From: Apostichopus japonicus
Lineage: Eukaryota; Echinodermata; Holothuroidea; Aspidochirotida; Stichopodidae
DNA: 64,000 nt
Reading direction: 5' to 3'
Assembly (NCBI RefSeq): GCF_037975245.1
Contig: NC_092580.1
Coordinates: 7,664,501-7,728,500, forward strand
Shown here one piece after another: positions 26,254-37,494 of the stretch. The notes under the pieces are model-generated. The model was not told where the DNA came from. It was given only the letters and a program-made list of their open reading frames with translations, and made no database searches. Every line of letters begins with the position of its first letter. The stretch's first letter is position 1. The position numbers and the translations under genes are program-made.

Positions 26254-29200
26254 TAGTAATGATTTATTCATGTGCAAAGCACAGTAGACTCATTTATGTG
26301 ACAACATAGCCTCACATCTCTCTGCACTAATTTTTCTCTCTTCAATCACTAATGCATCTTTCTATGCAAATGTATATCTTGAATATTCAGAAGGTGGAGC
26401 AAGAGGAGATGTCGGTGTTTTACCACGAAACGAGGACGGTAAGGTTACACCATATTACTAATGCATGCTGGGATGGTATAACGTTCTTGATATGAAGATG
26501 AAAAACCTGCATTACGTACCTTTCTATTTGTACTGATGTATCAGAAAATCATATTTACGATTAATAAACGGCTGATTTGTGAAGACTATAAAATCTGCTT
26601 CATTCTGTCACTATTCACAAGTACTGAAAACAACGAGTGGAAAGATACATGATTCCAATATATCAATATATAAATCAATTTAGGTCTCTAAACTGTACCA
26701 GGAATCTGAAACAGATTTTATTATATATCCATTCGACAATTTCAAAAGATTTCATACTAATTTTCCAGACTGGAATGGGAGTGGTACGGTGTCGCAAGTA
26801 TATCGTTCACGGCTGTAACTATTTAATGAATATTTATGGCGCGCCTTTTGTGCCTGCACCTTATTATGTGTAAACTCATGATGATTTATGCAGAACGACA
26901 TTACACAGCAAAATGAGTTTAGACATTGAAACGATCTTACGCGGCACTACGGCGCTTTGTCAGTTTCTGATTGGTCTAAAGGGGACGCAAAGTCACAACG
27001 GAGCGTTACGACTTAACAGAGTAAATTGAGTTTATACACTTACTGACCTTACGCTGCGTACCGACTTATAAACGGCAAAAATTACACTACGCTGCATAAT
27101 AACTTTACGTCGCAAAGTTACTTAACGCTACATTACTGCGTACTTTACATATAGAATGACCTCACGTAGCTTAAAACGACAAAGACTGCAACCACATACT
27201 AGGTGTGTACATGGCTCACGGGTGGGAGGGAAGGGGGAGGGTGACAAATAAGGTGAAGGCTGTACGTAAATGATAAGTAACTATACATATGACTTTCTTT
27301 CACTTTTCCGCATCTAAGCCTTAACCTACCATTATAGATGTAACAATCCTGGTACGCAACTATTTTTAAGGTAGCATACTCCATCATATAAGGTAACGTG
27401 GTCTCTGATTCCTTGTAGCAGTTCTCACTAGGTGAACCCTATCCATCACTGGACAGCTGACAAGTTAGCCATCCATAGCACCTTCAATTTTCCGTATCCT
27501 GATCGATCATGAAGACATTTCGCTTTGAGAGACTGAAGTTTATTGATTTGTAAAAAAAAACCCTCTTTACTCATCTTTAGTAGACAATGTTCGTACGCTT
27601 CTTTAGGCTTACAGTGTTCTAAACTTGGCTTAATTGACCAAATGTTCACACCACATGTTCTTCTATTGATATACTCTGACATCCAGGCAACAAACACCAG
27701 ATCCTGTTTGAAATCATATCGTAAAAAATGTGTCCTGTTGCTAACTGGTCAGTTTTGAATTCCTACAGATACTGATATTAGGGCAATTGAAACCTTTGGC
27801 GCTGTTGAACTAACTGTACGAGAACCTCCAAGAAGAGTGCCACGCTTCAAGCAGGATAAGAAAATGGTACTAACTTTTCCAATTCAGAAGCTACCAAGTG
27901 ATCTCCAAATTGGAGACCCAGTAGCAGCTTGGACCTTTGACATGCAAGGTGGTAGGTAACCTTTTCTGTCACTACCCCCTCCCCTCCTCTGATTGCGTAA
28001 TAACGCAGATGTCTGTCCCTTGATATAGTGTATTATAACTTGATGTTGTCTCCTGATACAGTATTTATTATATAATTTTCTATAAGAAAACATTTCATAT
28101 ATAGTTGCATATGTGAATACTTGTATATGTTATAGTTACCTATCTTTTGTTCTTTCTTAAATAGAAATTTGGTTCTAATATTTTGACGTTTAGTAGTACA
28201 CTAGTTTTTATATATTTATTTCATTATTCTCCAACAAAAAACGTCAGTCGGTACATATTGAGTATATTTCTCTGATAAATTGTTGGCAACAGAGTAATTT
28301 GCTGTTATTTCTGGGAACATGTTGTCGTTTATGGAACTTTGTATTACTACGGTACTTCTCAGAATATGGGTGTATCAATAAAATCATGACGTTTCTCTGA
28401 TTCGATGTTGACAATCATCAATTTTAGATGAATACTCCTTTTAAAAACATGATGTTGCCCATGGATAAGTTAACATTGTTTCTTTAGTTGGACGTTGGTC
28501 GTATTATTTGGATGTTAATTCTCCGATAAGATGTTGTTTCCTTCTCTGAATATAGGATGTTGGGTGCAAGATGGAGATGGTGTTCTCGAGGAAGATGAAA
28601 CCACCGGTAATTTGGTTTGGAAATACGAAGCGGATCATTTCTCGTGGTGGGCCGCAGGACGCGTAAACCCCCAAACAAGCTGTGTGAACGTGAGAACATG
28701 TTACGACGCAGCATGCCGAAATCCTGCCCCAGATACATTAATTGGGTAAAGAAAGCTCTCTTCATTTATAAATGACGCTAAATTGAACTTTAAAATGTGA
28801 ATGAAGAAGATATAAATGGAAATAAAATGGGCGGTAGATGAGTGGGGAAGGGTGAGGGTAGGTAAGCTGAATTCTTTAAACGAATCATTTAAGATCGCAT
28901 CGTTAAAATTGGCAGTGATTTGCGTCTAGTCGAGCTGTAGAACAATAAGGGAATGAAAGTTGGAGGGGCTTTGAACAGGAAAATGGGGGTGGGGGTGGGC
29001 TACGTACAGAAAATGGGAGGGGCTACGAACAGGAAGAAATGGGAGGAGACAAAAAGAGAGAATGAAAATCTGTCTGATTGAACACTTTCCATTATATCAT
29101 AAAAAAATGATGAGGAACTCTGAAATATGTATTCCGTAGAAAGCCCGAAAGGGGATGTGAAGGGATTAAATGCGGTGGGTATTACAGGATCGAGATCTGG

Positions 29201-30809
29201 AACTTACTAAACATATGTATATGAATATTACATACGTAAAAAAGTGGAATTTCTCTTGAATGCCCAACTTCACTGTCGCTTTCTGTGTCGTATTGAATGA
29301 AACAGCTGCGTCATCTTGAAGTACCACGTATTCAATGTAATAATACTGTGGCTTCTGACTTGGCATCCATTGCAATGAAGAAGCAACTAGTGGTACCGCC
29401 CTTAACTAAGGGAAGCTTGATAACTCAGTTCAACGTAAAACGCAGCGCCTGTGACCATTATGCAACTACATAGTTCGAACCATATTCTAGCTAAAAATGT
29501 CCTCGCTCAAGTTTCCAAAACATTTATTTATACTCAGACTTTACGTATAGGTAACAACAATTTTTTTTTCTTCTTTCGTTTGCTTTCACGTAAGGGGGGC
29601 GTGGAATTCTCCTTAAGTTTTATTATTCTAATGAAGAATGTCTCCCTCTAATTTCCGTGGTCGTTTGTCGCCGAGGTCGCTGTTCCGTTCGAGCCGTTTA
29701 TTTACGCTCTTATATATACCGCCTCATATATACCGCCTCATACAATTACTTAACAAAGTGGTTTTCTTTACCAAATTGATGATTTTATCAATTTCGCATT
29801 AATTAAGTATGCTCCTAATTAATGTCGAACAGCACGATTTACATATGTTCTTTCTCCAAATATTTCATTACTTTCCAGAATATTTGGGAAGGATTATGGA
29901 TTCGAGACCTTCAGGTACACGGATGTAAGAGGTTCTGCTTGCATCCAGTTCCCCTTTGGACGAACCCTCGAGATTTTCAATCCTTGCACAGAAGCTAAGA
30001 TTGAGGTAGAGAGCACTGTCCGCCCCTCATCGTGCACAGAGGGACGAGTCGAAATCCCCAAAGTGCCCGATTACCAATTACGAGAAGGCCAAGATAGCTG
30101 CCGAACCGCCGTATTGATAATTCCAAAGTGTACGTTTCTTTAAATTATTTCAGGAACCATTCAGCCTCTATAGGAAATGAGGAAACAAACAAACAACGAG
30201 AAGACACGTTTAACAACCACAAATAAGATGCTGTTAATAATTCCACACTATATACTATAAGATTAACTTGTGCCTCTGGCAAAACGGTCATTGCGCCCCT
30301 CCAACAGCAGCATAGCAAACCATAGGAATGTGGGAGAGTGAGGAGGGAGGGGGGGGGCTTGCCCCCTCCTCCAAAGAGGAGGTTTAGATATTAGCCCACT
30401 TTCTTACTTGGATATAATGTCCCTTATGTTACCAAACCTTTACGTTTGATTAGGATATATCGGCTAGTGTAGTTCCCCCCCCCCCCCCCGCCCCCTTTAA
30501 ACCCTTCACATTTAACGGAATATAGATGGTAAGAGAACATGTATAAAGTAAAATCAAACTGATTTTTTTTTTAAACCACCAGATGACAGAACTTGTCCCA
30601 AACCAGACGCGGTCCACAATAACCTCGAATGGGATGCAGAAGGTGGTGAGATATTCAAATACAGCAGCGCTGTTCAATATTCATGCGATACTGCAGGTGA
30701 AGAGCTAATCGAAGGCAGTAATGGCTACAGAGCGTGCATGCGCTGTTTTGATTGGACAGGGAACCTACAATGTGTAGCAGCACAAGACGATGAGGAGTCT
30801 TCCTTCTAA
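9806..30809 (+). CDS. Nephronectin/EGFL6-like matrix protein with TSP-EGF array, FAM171-like region and CCP (5' incomplete)
   Basis: Twenty-one exons: 9806-10002, 12968-13060, 14111-14233, 14729-14845, 16667-16801, 17414-17539, 18112-18276, 18536-18664, 18799-18960, 19675-19803, 20120-20287, 20621-20755, 20894-21046, 21766-22062, 22507-22638, 23329-23448, 26391-26438, 27769-27951, 28556-28745, 29879-30129, 30583-30809. Every junction is AG/GT. Internal boundaries are phase 1 except exon 19/20, which is phase 2, and the total gives 1,092 codons plus a stop. Residues 1-221 resemble nephronectin/EGFL6: a CC-x-GW motif, then C-I-G-P-x-R-C-K-C and DLNECG-x-EPRPC. Residues 222-610 are EGF modules with thrombospondin-type members, 611-1017 resemble the FAM171 ectodomain, and 1018-1092 look like a sushi domain. 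Nephronectin is a matrix ligand of integrin alpha8beta1; here its usual MAM domain is absent. No transmembrane helix is seen, so secretion is expected. The signal-peptide exon was not found. Confidence 0.85.
12968..16801 (+). CDS. Exons 2-5: four nephronectin-type EGF modules
   Basis: Exons 12968-13060, 14111-14233, 14729-14845 and 16667-16801 each carry one EGF module bounded by phase-1 introns. Exon 2 has [19 protein letters not shown], very close to nephronectin EGF1. Exon 3 begins DLNECG with a EPRPC motif and a Ca-binding EGF pattern. Exon 4 has the CAHGC and CSCPPG pattern of a non-Ca EGF. Exon 5 begins DIDECAEG, a Ca-binding EGF, and keeps the K-Y-Q-C ending of nephronectin EGF4. The order and spacing match vertebrate nephronectin one for one, which is the best evidence for orthology of this half. 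The 1.8-kb intron between exons 4 and 5 contains a tRNA-derived SINE. Confidence 0.88.
15562..15627 (-). mobile_element. tRNA-derived SINE head
   Basis: The reverse strand reads like a tRNA: an A box within GTTAGCTCAGTGGTTAACGC and a B box GGTCCCGAGTTCGAGTC. A 5' GGAGTG can pair with a 3' CACTCC. The T arm does not fold well and no genomic CCA or clean 7-bp acceptor stem is present. It is best read as a tRNA-like RNA polymerase III promoter of a SINE lying in an intron, not as a working tRNA gene. Confidence 0.65.
17414..21046 (+). CDS. Exons 6-13: alternating thrombospondin-type and Ca-binding EGF modules
   Basis: Exon 6 (17414-17539) is a plain EGF. Then two kinds alternate. Exons 7, 9, 11 and 13 (18112-18276, 18799-18960, 20120-20287, 20894-21046) have a Cys-poor insert between an N-terminal CYPSVEC-like motif and [13 protein letters not shown], as in thrombospondin/COMP EGF1. 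Exons 8, 10 and 12 (18536-18664, 19675-19803, 20621-20755) begin D-I-N-E-C or D-E-D-E-C, carry the N/C/F-x-C pattern of Ca-binding EGF, and end in G-x-G-N-G. All boundaries are phase 1, so each exon is a cassette. The array looks like repeated duplication of an exon pair. Exon 13 departs from the others, having PEDYIGDG where they have PPGYEGDG. Confidence 0.9.
17573..17780. repeat. Intronic G-rich degenerate minisatellite
   Basis: Imperfect copies of a 23-26-bp unit containing GGTTGAAGGTTAGGGTGAGATG lie just inside the intron after exon 6. The minus-strand Pro/Asn/Gln-rich open frame is a product of this repeat. Confidence 0.75.
21766..30129 (+). CDS. Exons 14-20: FAM171/CILP-like ectodomain region
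   Basis: Exons 21766-22062, 22507-22638, 23329-23448, 26391-26438, 27769-27951, 28556-28745 and 29879-30129 encode about residues 611-1017. Exon 14 has a carboxypeptidase-regulatory-like beta-sandwich pattern ([14 protein letters not shown], then [12 protein letters not shown]). Exons 18-19 contain [27 protein letters not shown] and a [16 protein letters not shown] stretch. This matches the FAM171 family layout, where a ...GDPVPAWTFD... strand is followed by W...G.G and a LxWTY...LGYWIAA motif; CILP proteins carry a related sandwich. FAM171 proteins are single-pass membrane proteins, but no membrane segment is visible here. Exon 20 is Cys-containing, with no family I recognise. The FAM171 call is from memory of motifs and needs a profile search. 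Confidence 0.65.
22108..22203. repeat. (TA)n microsatellite in intron 14
   Basis: Interrupted TA/GATA tract about 45 bp after the donor of exon 14. Confidence 0.9.
23449..26390. other. Longest intron of the matrix gene (2.9 kb), no gene seen
   Basis: Contains an AG-repeat near 24.78 kb, a (TA)n tract at about 26.22-26.25 kb and several poly-G runs. No EGF-like or other Cys-patterned exon was found between exons 16 and 17. Confidence 0.6.
26391..26438 (+). CDS. 48-bp micro-exon encoding an RGD motif
   Basis: The exon lies between GAATATTCAG and GTAAGG and encodes [16 protein letters not shown] in frame. Both boundaries are phase 1, so it can be skipped without a frameshift. RGD (26402-26410) is the classic integrin-binding tripeptide. 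Vertebrate nephronectin binds alpha8beta1 through an RGD in the linker after its EGF modules. Here RGD sits inside the FAM171-like region and is flanked by Gly/Ala and acidic residues, as expected for an exposed loop. It fits the phase of both neighbours. Confidence 0.75.
30583..30809 (+). CDS. Terminal exon: sushi/CCP-like module and stop
   Basis: The exon starts with [13 protein letters not shown], has a YSCD motif and later RACMRC, W and LQC before an acidic tail DDEESSF and TAA (30807-30809). The C-P-x-P ... Y-x-C ... C ... W ... C layout is that of a complement control (sushi) module. It has five cysteines instead of four, so one may be unpaired or the fold may be divergent. The donor/acceptor choice (AAGT/GTACGT to CCACCAG) fits phase 1. 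Confidence 0.75.
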
Positions 30810-30825
30810 ATACGTTTTATTTTTC

Positions 30826-30831
30826 AATAAA
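30826..30831 (+). terminator. Polyadenylation signal AATAAA
   Basis: A canonical AATAAA lies 16 bp after the stop codon of the matrix gene, a position that suggests a very short 3' UTR. A second, more distal site cannot be ruled out. Confidence 0.5.
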
Positions 30832-32697
30832 TTAAATCAATTCTCTGGTGTAGAACGCGGTTATAGTCTTCATAATAAATGATTGAATGACTTCGCGTTT
30901 TTCAGTACAAAATTTCTGATCTAAATGGATGGTATTGAGGACTTTTGAAATATTTTCAAATTTTTTGCTTATGGAAAGGCAATCTTTTTATCTTTTTGAT
31001 CGATATTAAGCAATTTAAGAAACAAAATCTCTTTTGTTCGATATTAAGCAATTTAACAAAAATCTTTTAATATCACTTGACACAAACTTAGGTGGAATAA
31101 AATAACTAAAATAAAATATATATATCACCATACACTTCCATACAGATCGTTAATATAAGTTTTGTTTTTATTATATAGAGATACTAGTCCTTCATAAATT
31201 GTTGGTATACATTCGAACGAAAAATGTAAAGATTTTATGTCTTATATTTATATTTTAACCTTTACTGAAATGCTGCATTTCGTCCGAAGTTTTGCAATGT
31301 TGCTACCGACGATAGTTTAACTGTAAACTAAAGACCATTCTCGGTTAACAATATGTATGATATCGTATTAGTATAACAATATTACAGGGGAAAAATTGTT
31401 TTGCTCTGAATCAAACTGTTAATAGGTATAGGCTATAACTGACGCAGAGGGCTGATTGTAAGGCTGAAAAGAAATGGCAGAAAAGCTGATTAGTTGCTTA
31501 ATTCCTTAGAGGGACTTGATAAATATAGGCATTTGGTGGTAAAAGGAAAACGTCTTGATGCCGAATCACATCAGAAGGGTTATGAGGGGGTAGGGGAGGG
31601 GGGGTGGAGTCTATCATAGTGACAAGAAGTCAACAATTGCAAAGACAGTGCTGAGCTGTACGTTGAGAGCCTCGAGATGGGCAAGGAGAGGGGATGGGAG
31701 AGGGTGGGTGATTAGGGGTTGGGGCGGCTGGGTTGGCTACGGGAATTCCTTCCCTCTAAAATTCTGATATTAACAAATCACTCCTGACTAGTTCCTAAGA
31801 AAGGGGAACATAACATAAGTTCAGCCGTTTCGTATGCATTATGAAGTGAATACTTCACTCTTATGTTCGAATTTTATACTTTTCCTTATTGCTTACCATG
31901 TATTTTTATTTTAGGATAGGGATTTTTCTGTATGTTTCTAATATTCTTGCACATAGTAGAATGAAATCGTTGACGGGAAAAATATGACGAGACCATGCTT
32001 GAGATATTGATTCTAATATAATGTATTGGTCGACATCAAAATGATTAAATCAAACAACATTTCGGCAAAATTAAACAATTCTTACTAGATCGTTGTTAAT
32101 ATCATTTTAAAAGAATTATAAAAAGAAACAGGGTCTTTTGTACTCTCATATTTAAAACACTGCATTTTCAACTTAATAATAATAATAATTCGTGCCTTAC
32201 ACTTTGTGCTATCATATAGGTAGGAGGGTCAAGTTAATTGCAAAAATAAATAAATAAAGGAAAAAGGAAAGAAAAAATAAAACCCAGAAATCTATACTGT
32301 ACTCTCTTTGCATGTATTATTTTCTTAGAACGTTAAGTTATAATTTTTTTCATTCCGCCAAAAGAGAAAGATTAGAAAGGAAAAGGAACATGACTTATTT
32401 ATGAAACCACACGTTTTTCTTTTTCCGTTAACACGATATCTACTCCTATTTGGTACATTAACATCAAATTTATAATTGCATAATTTTGTGGTGGAGGTGG
32501 GGGTGAGGCTGAAAATCAACAGTCGGTCTCAATTCGCTACCACTAGTCGATCTCAAAACGATGCCAAGTCGGTCTCAAAATATGAACCGAATTCAGCGTG
32601 TCCTTAGACCTGCACCGATGAACACGTTACGTTAATAACATAACACTTAATTGCCAAGACTTGGATGAAATTAGACTAGCAAACTGCACCAGCTTAA

Positions 32698-32939
32698 AGG
32701 TATGCTGTATGGGCCCCATATATGCTAGATCTTCAAATATGGTCACCTTTGTTCAAAATTCTTAAACTGTTTTTTATTACAACATTCGACGAAATTTACC
32801 TCACTGGGGCATTCGGTCATCTTGTGTGTTCCTTAAAAATGCCTGAGAACAATTTGGAGAGTACATACCTCCAGGAAAGTACTTTGAAAACTACTAGCAA
32901 ATATAGCGTGCTAAGATTTGGGGAATATACTGACTACCT
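32698..32939. mobile_element. Candidate TTAA-flanked (piggyBac-like) MITE
   Basis: About 240 bp begins AGGTATGCTGTAT and ends with the reverse complement of AGGTAGTCAGTATAT. TTAA occurs on both sides (32694-32697 and 32940-32943). The inverted repeats are short and imperfect, so this is weaker than the 52.98-kb element. Confidence 0.45.
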
Positions 32940-33789
32940 TTAAGGGGAATTCGGTCCCGCACGGATCCCCATCAGCGCGCGGGGCTGTGATATACATCGC
33001 GTTGAAAATGATTTTCTCCCGGAACTGTATATCTTTGCATTAAAATCGCTCTATGAGGACAAGAAATATGCGCAAAACGCAGGATCCTCACCCGTTTCAC
33101 TACCAACAAAATGTATATAATGTGGGTTTCTAACTCTAACTTGCACAAGAATTCCCTCTAGGCTCTAGAACCGAAAGAAAATCTCGGAAACGGCAGAGAG
33201 TGTTGAAATAAATTGAGCAAGAATGTGTTCGTTGTGAAGCACTGAATCCTCCTGATAGGAGTTTCATACAAACCATGACACTTAATGGCCTTCTCAGAAA
33301 ACCGAATGCTTTGGCATCAAACGAACCTTTCGATTCCGTTTAAAGCAATTGAACCTAGGCTACCCCAAAGATCTTCGTATAGTAAATCCCTAGCCTAACC
33401 GTGTTAGGCCTAACCGCGACATGTGGTCGACTACGGCATACTGCAAATGGCTCTTATAATCATGGAAAAAAAACGAAAGGATTACCTTGTTTTGCTGGAA
33501 ACCGGTGAAAAGCCCTGTAGTGATATAGTTTCCTCATCGTCGTAACTGCAAAAAGTTTTAGCACATACCTTCGATAACCTAGCAACAAGCAACATACGCA
33601 GCAACGATTATTACGAAATCGTTTGCCTTTTTGACTTTGTGACCAGAATCCAAGTGAGAGTGAATGCCAATAAGTCAGGGCGCTGTTGTAAATTATGTTT
33701 AACAGGTCTTCGATTTGCCGAAAGGCCAACTACAGCTATGGATTTTTCAGCCGTCCTGGAAATATTGGATTATATAAAACGGCTAATAC

Positions 33790-35730
33790 CAGGTGCGTAT
33801 CCAGGGGGGGGGCGTTGGGGGCGCGCGCCCCCCGGGTAAGAAAAAGAGGAGAGAAAAAAAGAGAAGAAAAAAGGGAAAAGGAGGGGGGAAAAAGAAAAGG
33901 AGGAGAGAAAGGAAGGGAAAAGAAGAAGAAAAAAGAGAGAAGGAGAAAGGGAGGGAGTAGAAGATAGCCAAGACTTCGGGAAGAGAAAGAGGAACTTAGT
34001 TAAAGCGCTGATCCCTATTATATACACAGGGTAGCCAGTGACAGATCAAGGATTACGGAGGGGGTGTGCGCCTCACCCAACCCCTTACACCAACAACCTC
34101 ATTTTTGACGTTTTTCCCCTCTCTTACTAATGTATCTATATAAATACTATATATGGTCTATCATAACGCGTGTGTGTGTATGGACGCCTTAAACAATTGT
34201 ACAATTGTGCTATATGGAACCAACTGTGGCTGGTCTTGAACTCGACGGGGTCGTCGGGAACATGACGCATTTCGGGAAGGGGGCGACCGCCCCCCCCCCG
34301 AGCAAATTTTCTTTATGACATCGCTAGTAATTTCAAAATAGACAATGCTTAGGTGCAACTTACAAGGCCTGGGAAGTGTCATTTCCAGCGATCTGGGAGG
34401 CATTTTCGGCCAAAATTTTTCTTGTACGCTTCGCGCCAACTCATGGTGGCGCTTCGCTTAGATAGTTGGCATACAGGCTTCGCCCCTCCCTTGGCAATTA
34501 CTCGCTACACGCCTGTTCGAATTTGTAAAGCAAAGAGCAGATATAACATCATATCAGTGAGCATTGAAATGCCTGTTCCACGATGAACAGCCTCAAAAAC
34601 TGTCTATGTGTGTAGTCGAAGGCGTAGCCCAATTGGATTTGGGGCTGTAACGACTTGCCCGAAAAAAAGCCAAAATTTTTCGCGCGCTTTGCGCGCGTTC
34701 AACATATCGATGCCAATATCATATAAGCAAGCATCGGTCATTACATTGCATGGCATCGTGTACCGCACGGTCCGTGAAAGTAGCACAGTATACCACCGGA
34801 TGCTAATGTAAACAACCAAATGTCTTATGTAGATGGAGAAAAAGCATACAGATCCATTTATGTCAAACTCTCTTTTATAGTAGTAATGTCGGCCAATCTT
34901 AGAACTTTATTTTAGTTACCAAGGAGATCATTTTTAAGCTATTCATTGCTATTTATTTTTCTCTCAGTAGGTGCCCGAAAAAAATGGGAAAAAAATTGGT
35001 TGCGGGGCGGGGGGTTTTGGCTGCAGCCCCGCCTCCTACGGGACCTACGCCTATGTGTGTAGTGTTCGGTTTCGATATACCTGATATCGGAAATATCTGC
35101 TATTTTTCATTTCCTTCAACCAAGTTTTATAATAGCCATAATAAGAGGTTTTAATAATTGTACACCAATAAATTAACTGTGTCTGAATTTTCGAAAATTT
35201 CCTGACCAACATTCGTCATCATACTTTCCTCTACTCGTGCAATTTGTACCTGTCTATTAGGGGTTCAAGGAGGTTTTTCCCTATTGGTTGTCCATAGATT
35301 GAATTTTGTGCAACATTATGGGTATGTTTTGAAGTGATTTTTATTCACGAGAAATGTGAATTTTCAAATTCTCAACAAATAATGGGCTTAAAACCTTGAA
35401 AAGTGGGGCTTTCGGATATTGTGGGCCGTGACGTAGAATCGCCTACAAAAGCAATGATCCATAGGACATGCAATGAGGTCGAACATGATGTGTGACTGGT
35501 GACAATCTTCAAAAAGGTTATGGATGGAAAAAAAATTGAGAAATACTTGGTTCTCAGGCAAAAGTGTACATTTGGTCGGTCATTTTCAAGCCCGAGAAGT
35601 GTCATTTCCGGTGATCTGGGGGGTATCAAAACCAGAAATTTTCTTGTACGCTCCGCGCCAACCGATGGTGGCGCTCCGCTTAGATGGTAATTCGCGCCCC
35701 CCGGGTAAGAAAATCCTGGATACGCGCCTG
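33790..35730. mobile_element. hAT-like non-autonomous element, 1.9 kb, carrying a nested insertion
   Basis: The ends are inverted copies: CAGGTGCGTATCCAGG at 33790 and CCTGGATACGCGCCTG ending at 35730. The 5-bp AATAC flanks both ends. Both ends also share GCGCCCCCCGGGTAAGAAAA in direct orientation. Inside, two diverged copies of a segment containing CTTGTACGCTTCGCGCCAAC occur near 34.36-34.46 and 35.58-35.69 kb. No transposase frame is present, and a second element at 34617-35055 sits within it. Confidence 0.65.
34617..35055. mobile_element. Nested hAT-type MITE (GGCGTAG family)
   Basis: The termini are CGAAGGCGTAG and, inverted, CATAGGCGTAG. The exact 8-bp TGTGTAGT flanks both sides (34609-34616 and 35056-35063), a hAT-length target duplication. 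The sub-sequence CTGTAACGACTTGCCCGAAA recurs, inverted, in the 37495 element, so the two belong to one family. Confidence 0.75.
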
Positions 35731-37494
35731 AATACGGTACATTTAAGTTAATATCACTTTCTCTATTAAGAACGACTCTTCAACTGTTGTTCTTCTGTTA
35801 CAAAGTTATTGAATTATCACGAATTATCCTTCCAAATGGTTCCAGAGCTAGCATTTCATCCATAACAACTATTATAAACAACAGAAAAATATATATGATG
35901 GATGTATTCCTATTCAAGATGTGAGGTTTTAGAGGGAAATCAATTTTTATTGACATATTTGTCATATTCACCTTAGAATAAGAGGTTGAAATTTTGCTAA
36001 CAAATTTAGTCAACTATCAAACATGTGAACCATGCATACTAGATAGGTTATTGTAACAGGGGCGGCGGGCCGAGTCTAGCGCCACACTAGCTAATCCAGT
36101 GTGTTCGTTCGTCGGGGGGGGGGGGGGCGGGGCAGGTGACCAATTACCGATCTGTCTCCTGGTGAGAGGGTTTGGCATGGTTGAGGTGCTTAGCTTGATA
36201 ATGGTGCTAACCATTAATACTTTTTATAGTACGCTTGTCTAGGAAGTTCCTAGTTTTTAGTTGTGAGCGTAAGAAAACCTATGATTGCTTTAGATGTCCC
36301 ATCCGTCCCGGGGTCTTGTGATGTGAATTATACCGCCCCAGACTGTGCTCCCTCCCCTCTTACACACTATAGTACCAGGCAAGTCAGGGAGTATTTAGCT
36401 ATACACGGTAGGTTTTAATTTCCAAACATATAGGTTTAATGTAATTAAGCCACCTAATGTAACCGAAATCTCAACCCATACTCGAAATAATCATTTCTTT
36501 CCTGTAACACGTCATAAAACTGTATATAACACGGCAAATTACTTCCCTATAATTTTTGTTATAATATTTGGCACAACCTTTCACCTCAGGTACGATCGAG
36601 CGCTTCACTTCATTCTTATCAAAAGAATCTCAAATCTTTTCTTATGATCAGCTATCGTTTCTAAGTTCTAGATGTTGACTCTAATGCTTACTGTATACCC
36701 TGCCTGACAAGTTACTTTATATCTCTCCTTGACATTGCTTTTCTGGGTTTTGTGGGGTTTTGTTTCTTATGTTTCACGGTCACTAGTTTTGATGAGCAGT
36801 ATTGTTTCTTCTTGTGTCCATCATATATGTAATTCTCTGACATAACTACTTTTTTTCAGTGACATATGTTCATATGAGAAATGAATTGAATTGAATCGGA
36901 TATGTTTTCGAGAGAATGCATAAACACCAAGACTTGCGACAAAAGAACCAAAAATAAAAATATGGTTCGGTTGATTAGTAATTTGCTTTACATTTATCGA
37001 AAGTCTCACTTATCTCTCTCCATATACAGTTACTGTACTATCAGACAGTCTTGTGGTATTATGTGTGAGCGCAGATACTACCAGGCAGCCTACACTTTTA
37101 GTTACTTGCTAAAAACTACAAAGGGTATAACAAATCCAATCGGCGAAAATTCAAGTACCCATTTGGCATTTTCTTGAATAAAAATTACACACATTGGTTA
37201 TATACTGTACAGGCTTTTTGAGAGCAGCCCAATAATATTTGCTGATAGTAAACAATTATATAGGGCTTAGGTTAGCTATATATAGAAGCCATGCCGATAT
37301 TACTGTGATTAACCATTACACCATGGCACGTGTTTATGCTCTTGAATCTTAATGTTTATACTGGTAAAAAAGTGCCAATAAATGCATTTTTTTACTGGCA
37401 AACGGTAAAATCCACTGGCTTTTAATCACTGAATAGCCAGACTTTCGAGACCAGATTGTCAACATTGTCCGTATATATGGTGACTTGTCGTGAC

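Noticed and set aside
33639-33839. Plus-strand 66-codon frame as a gene
   Set aside because: It reads into the terminal repeat of a transposon and has no recognisable domain or splice partners.
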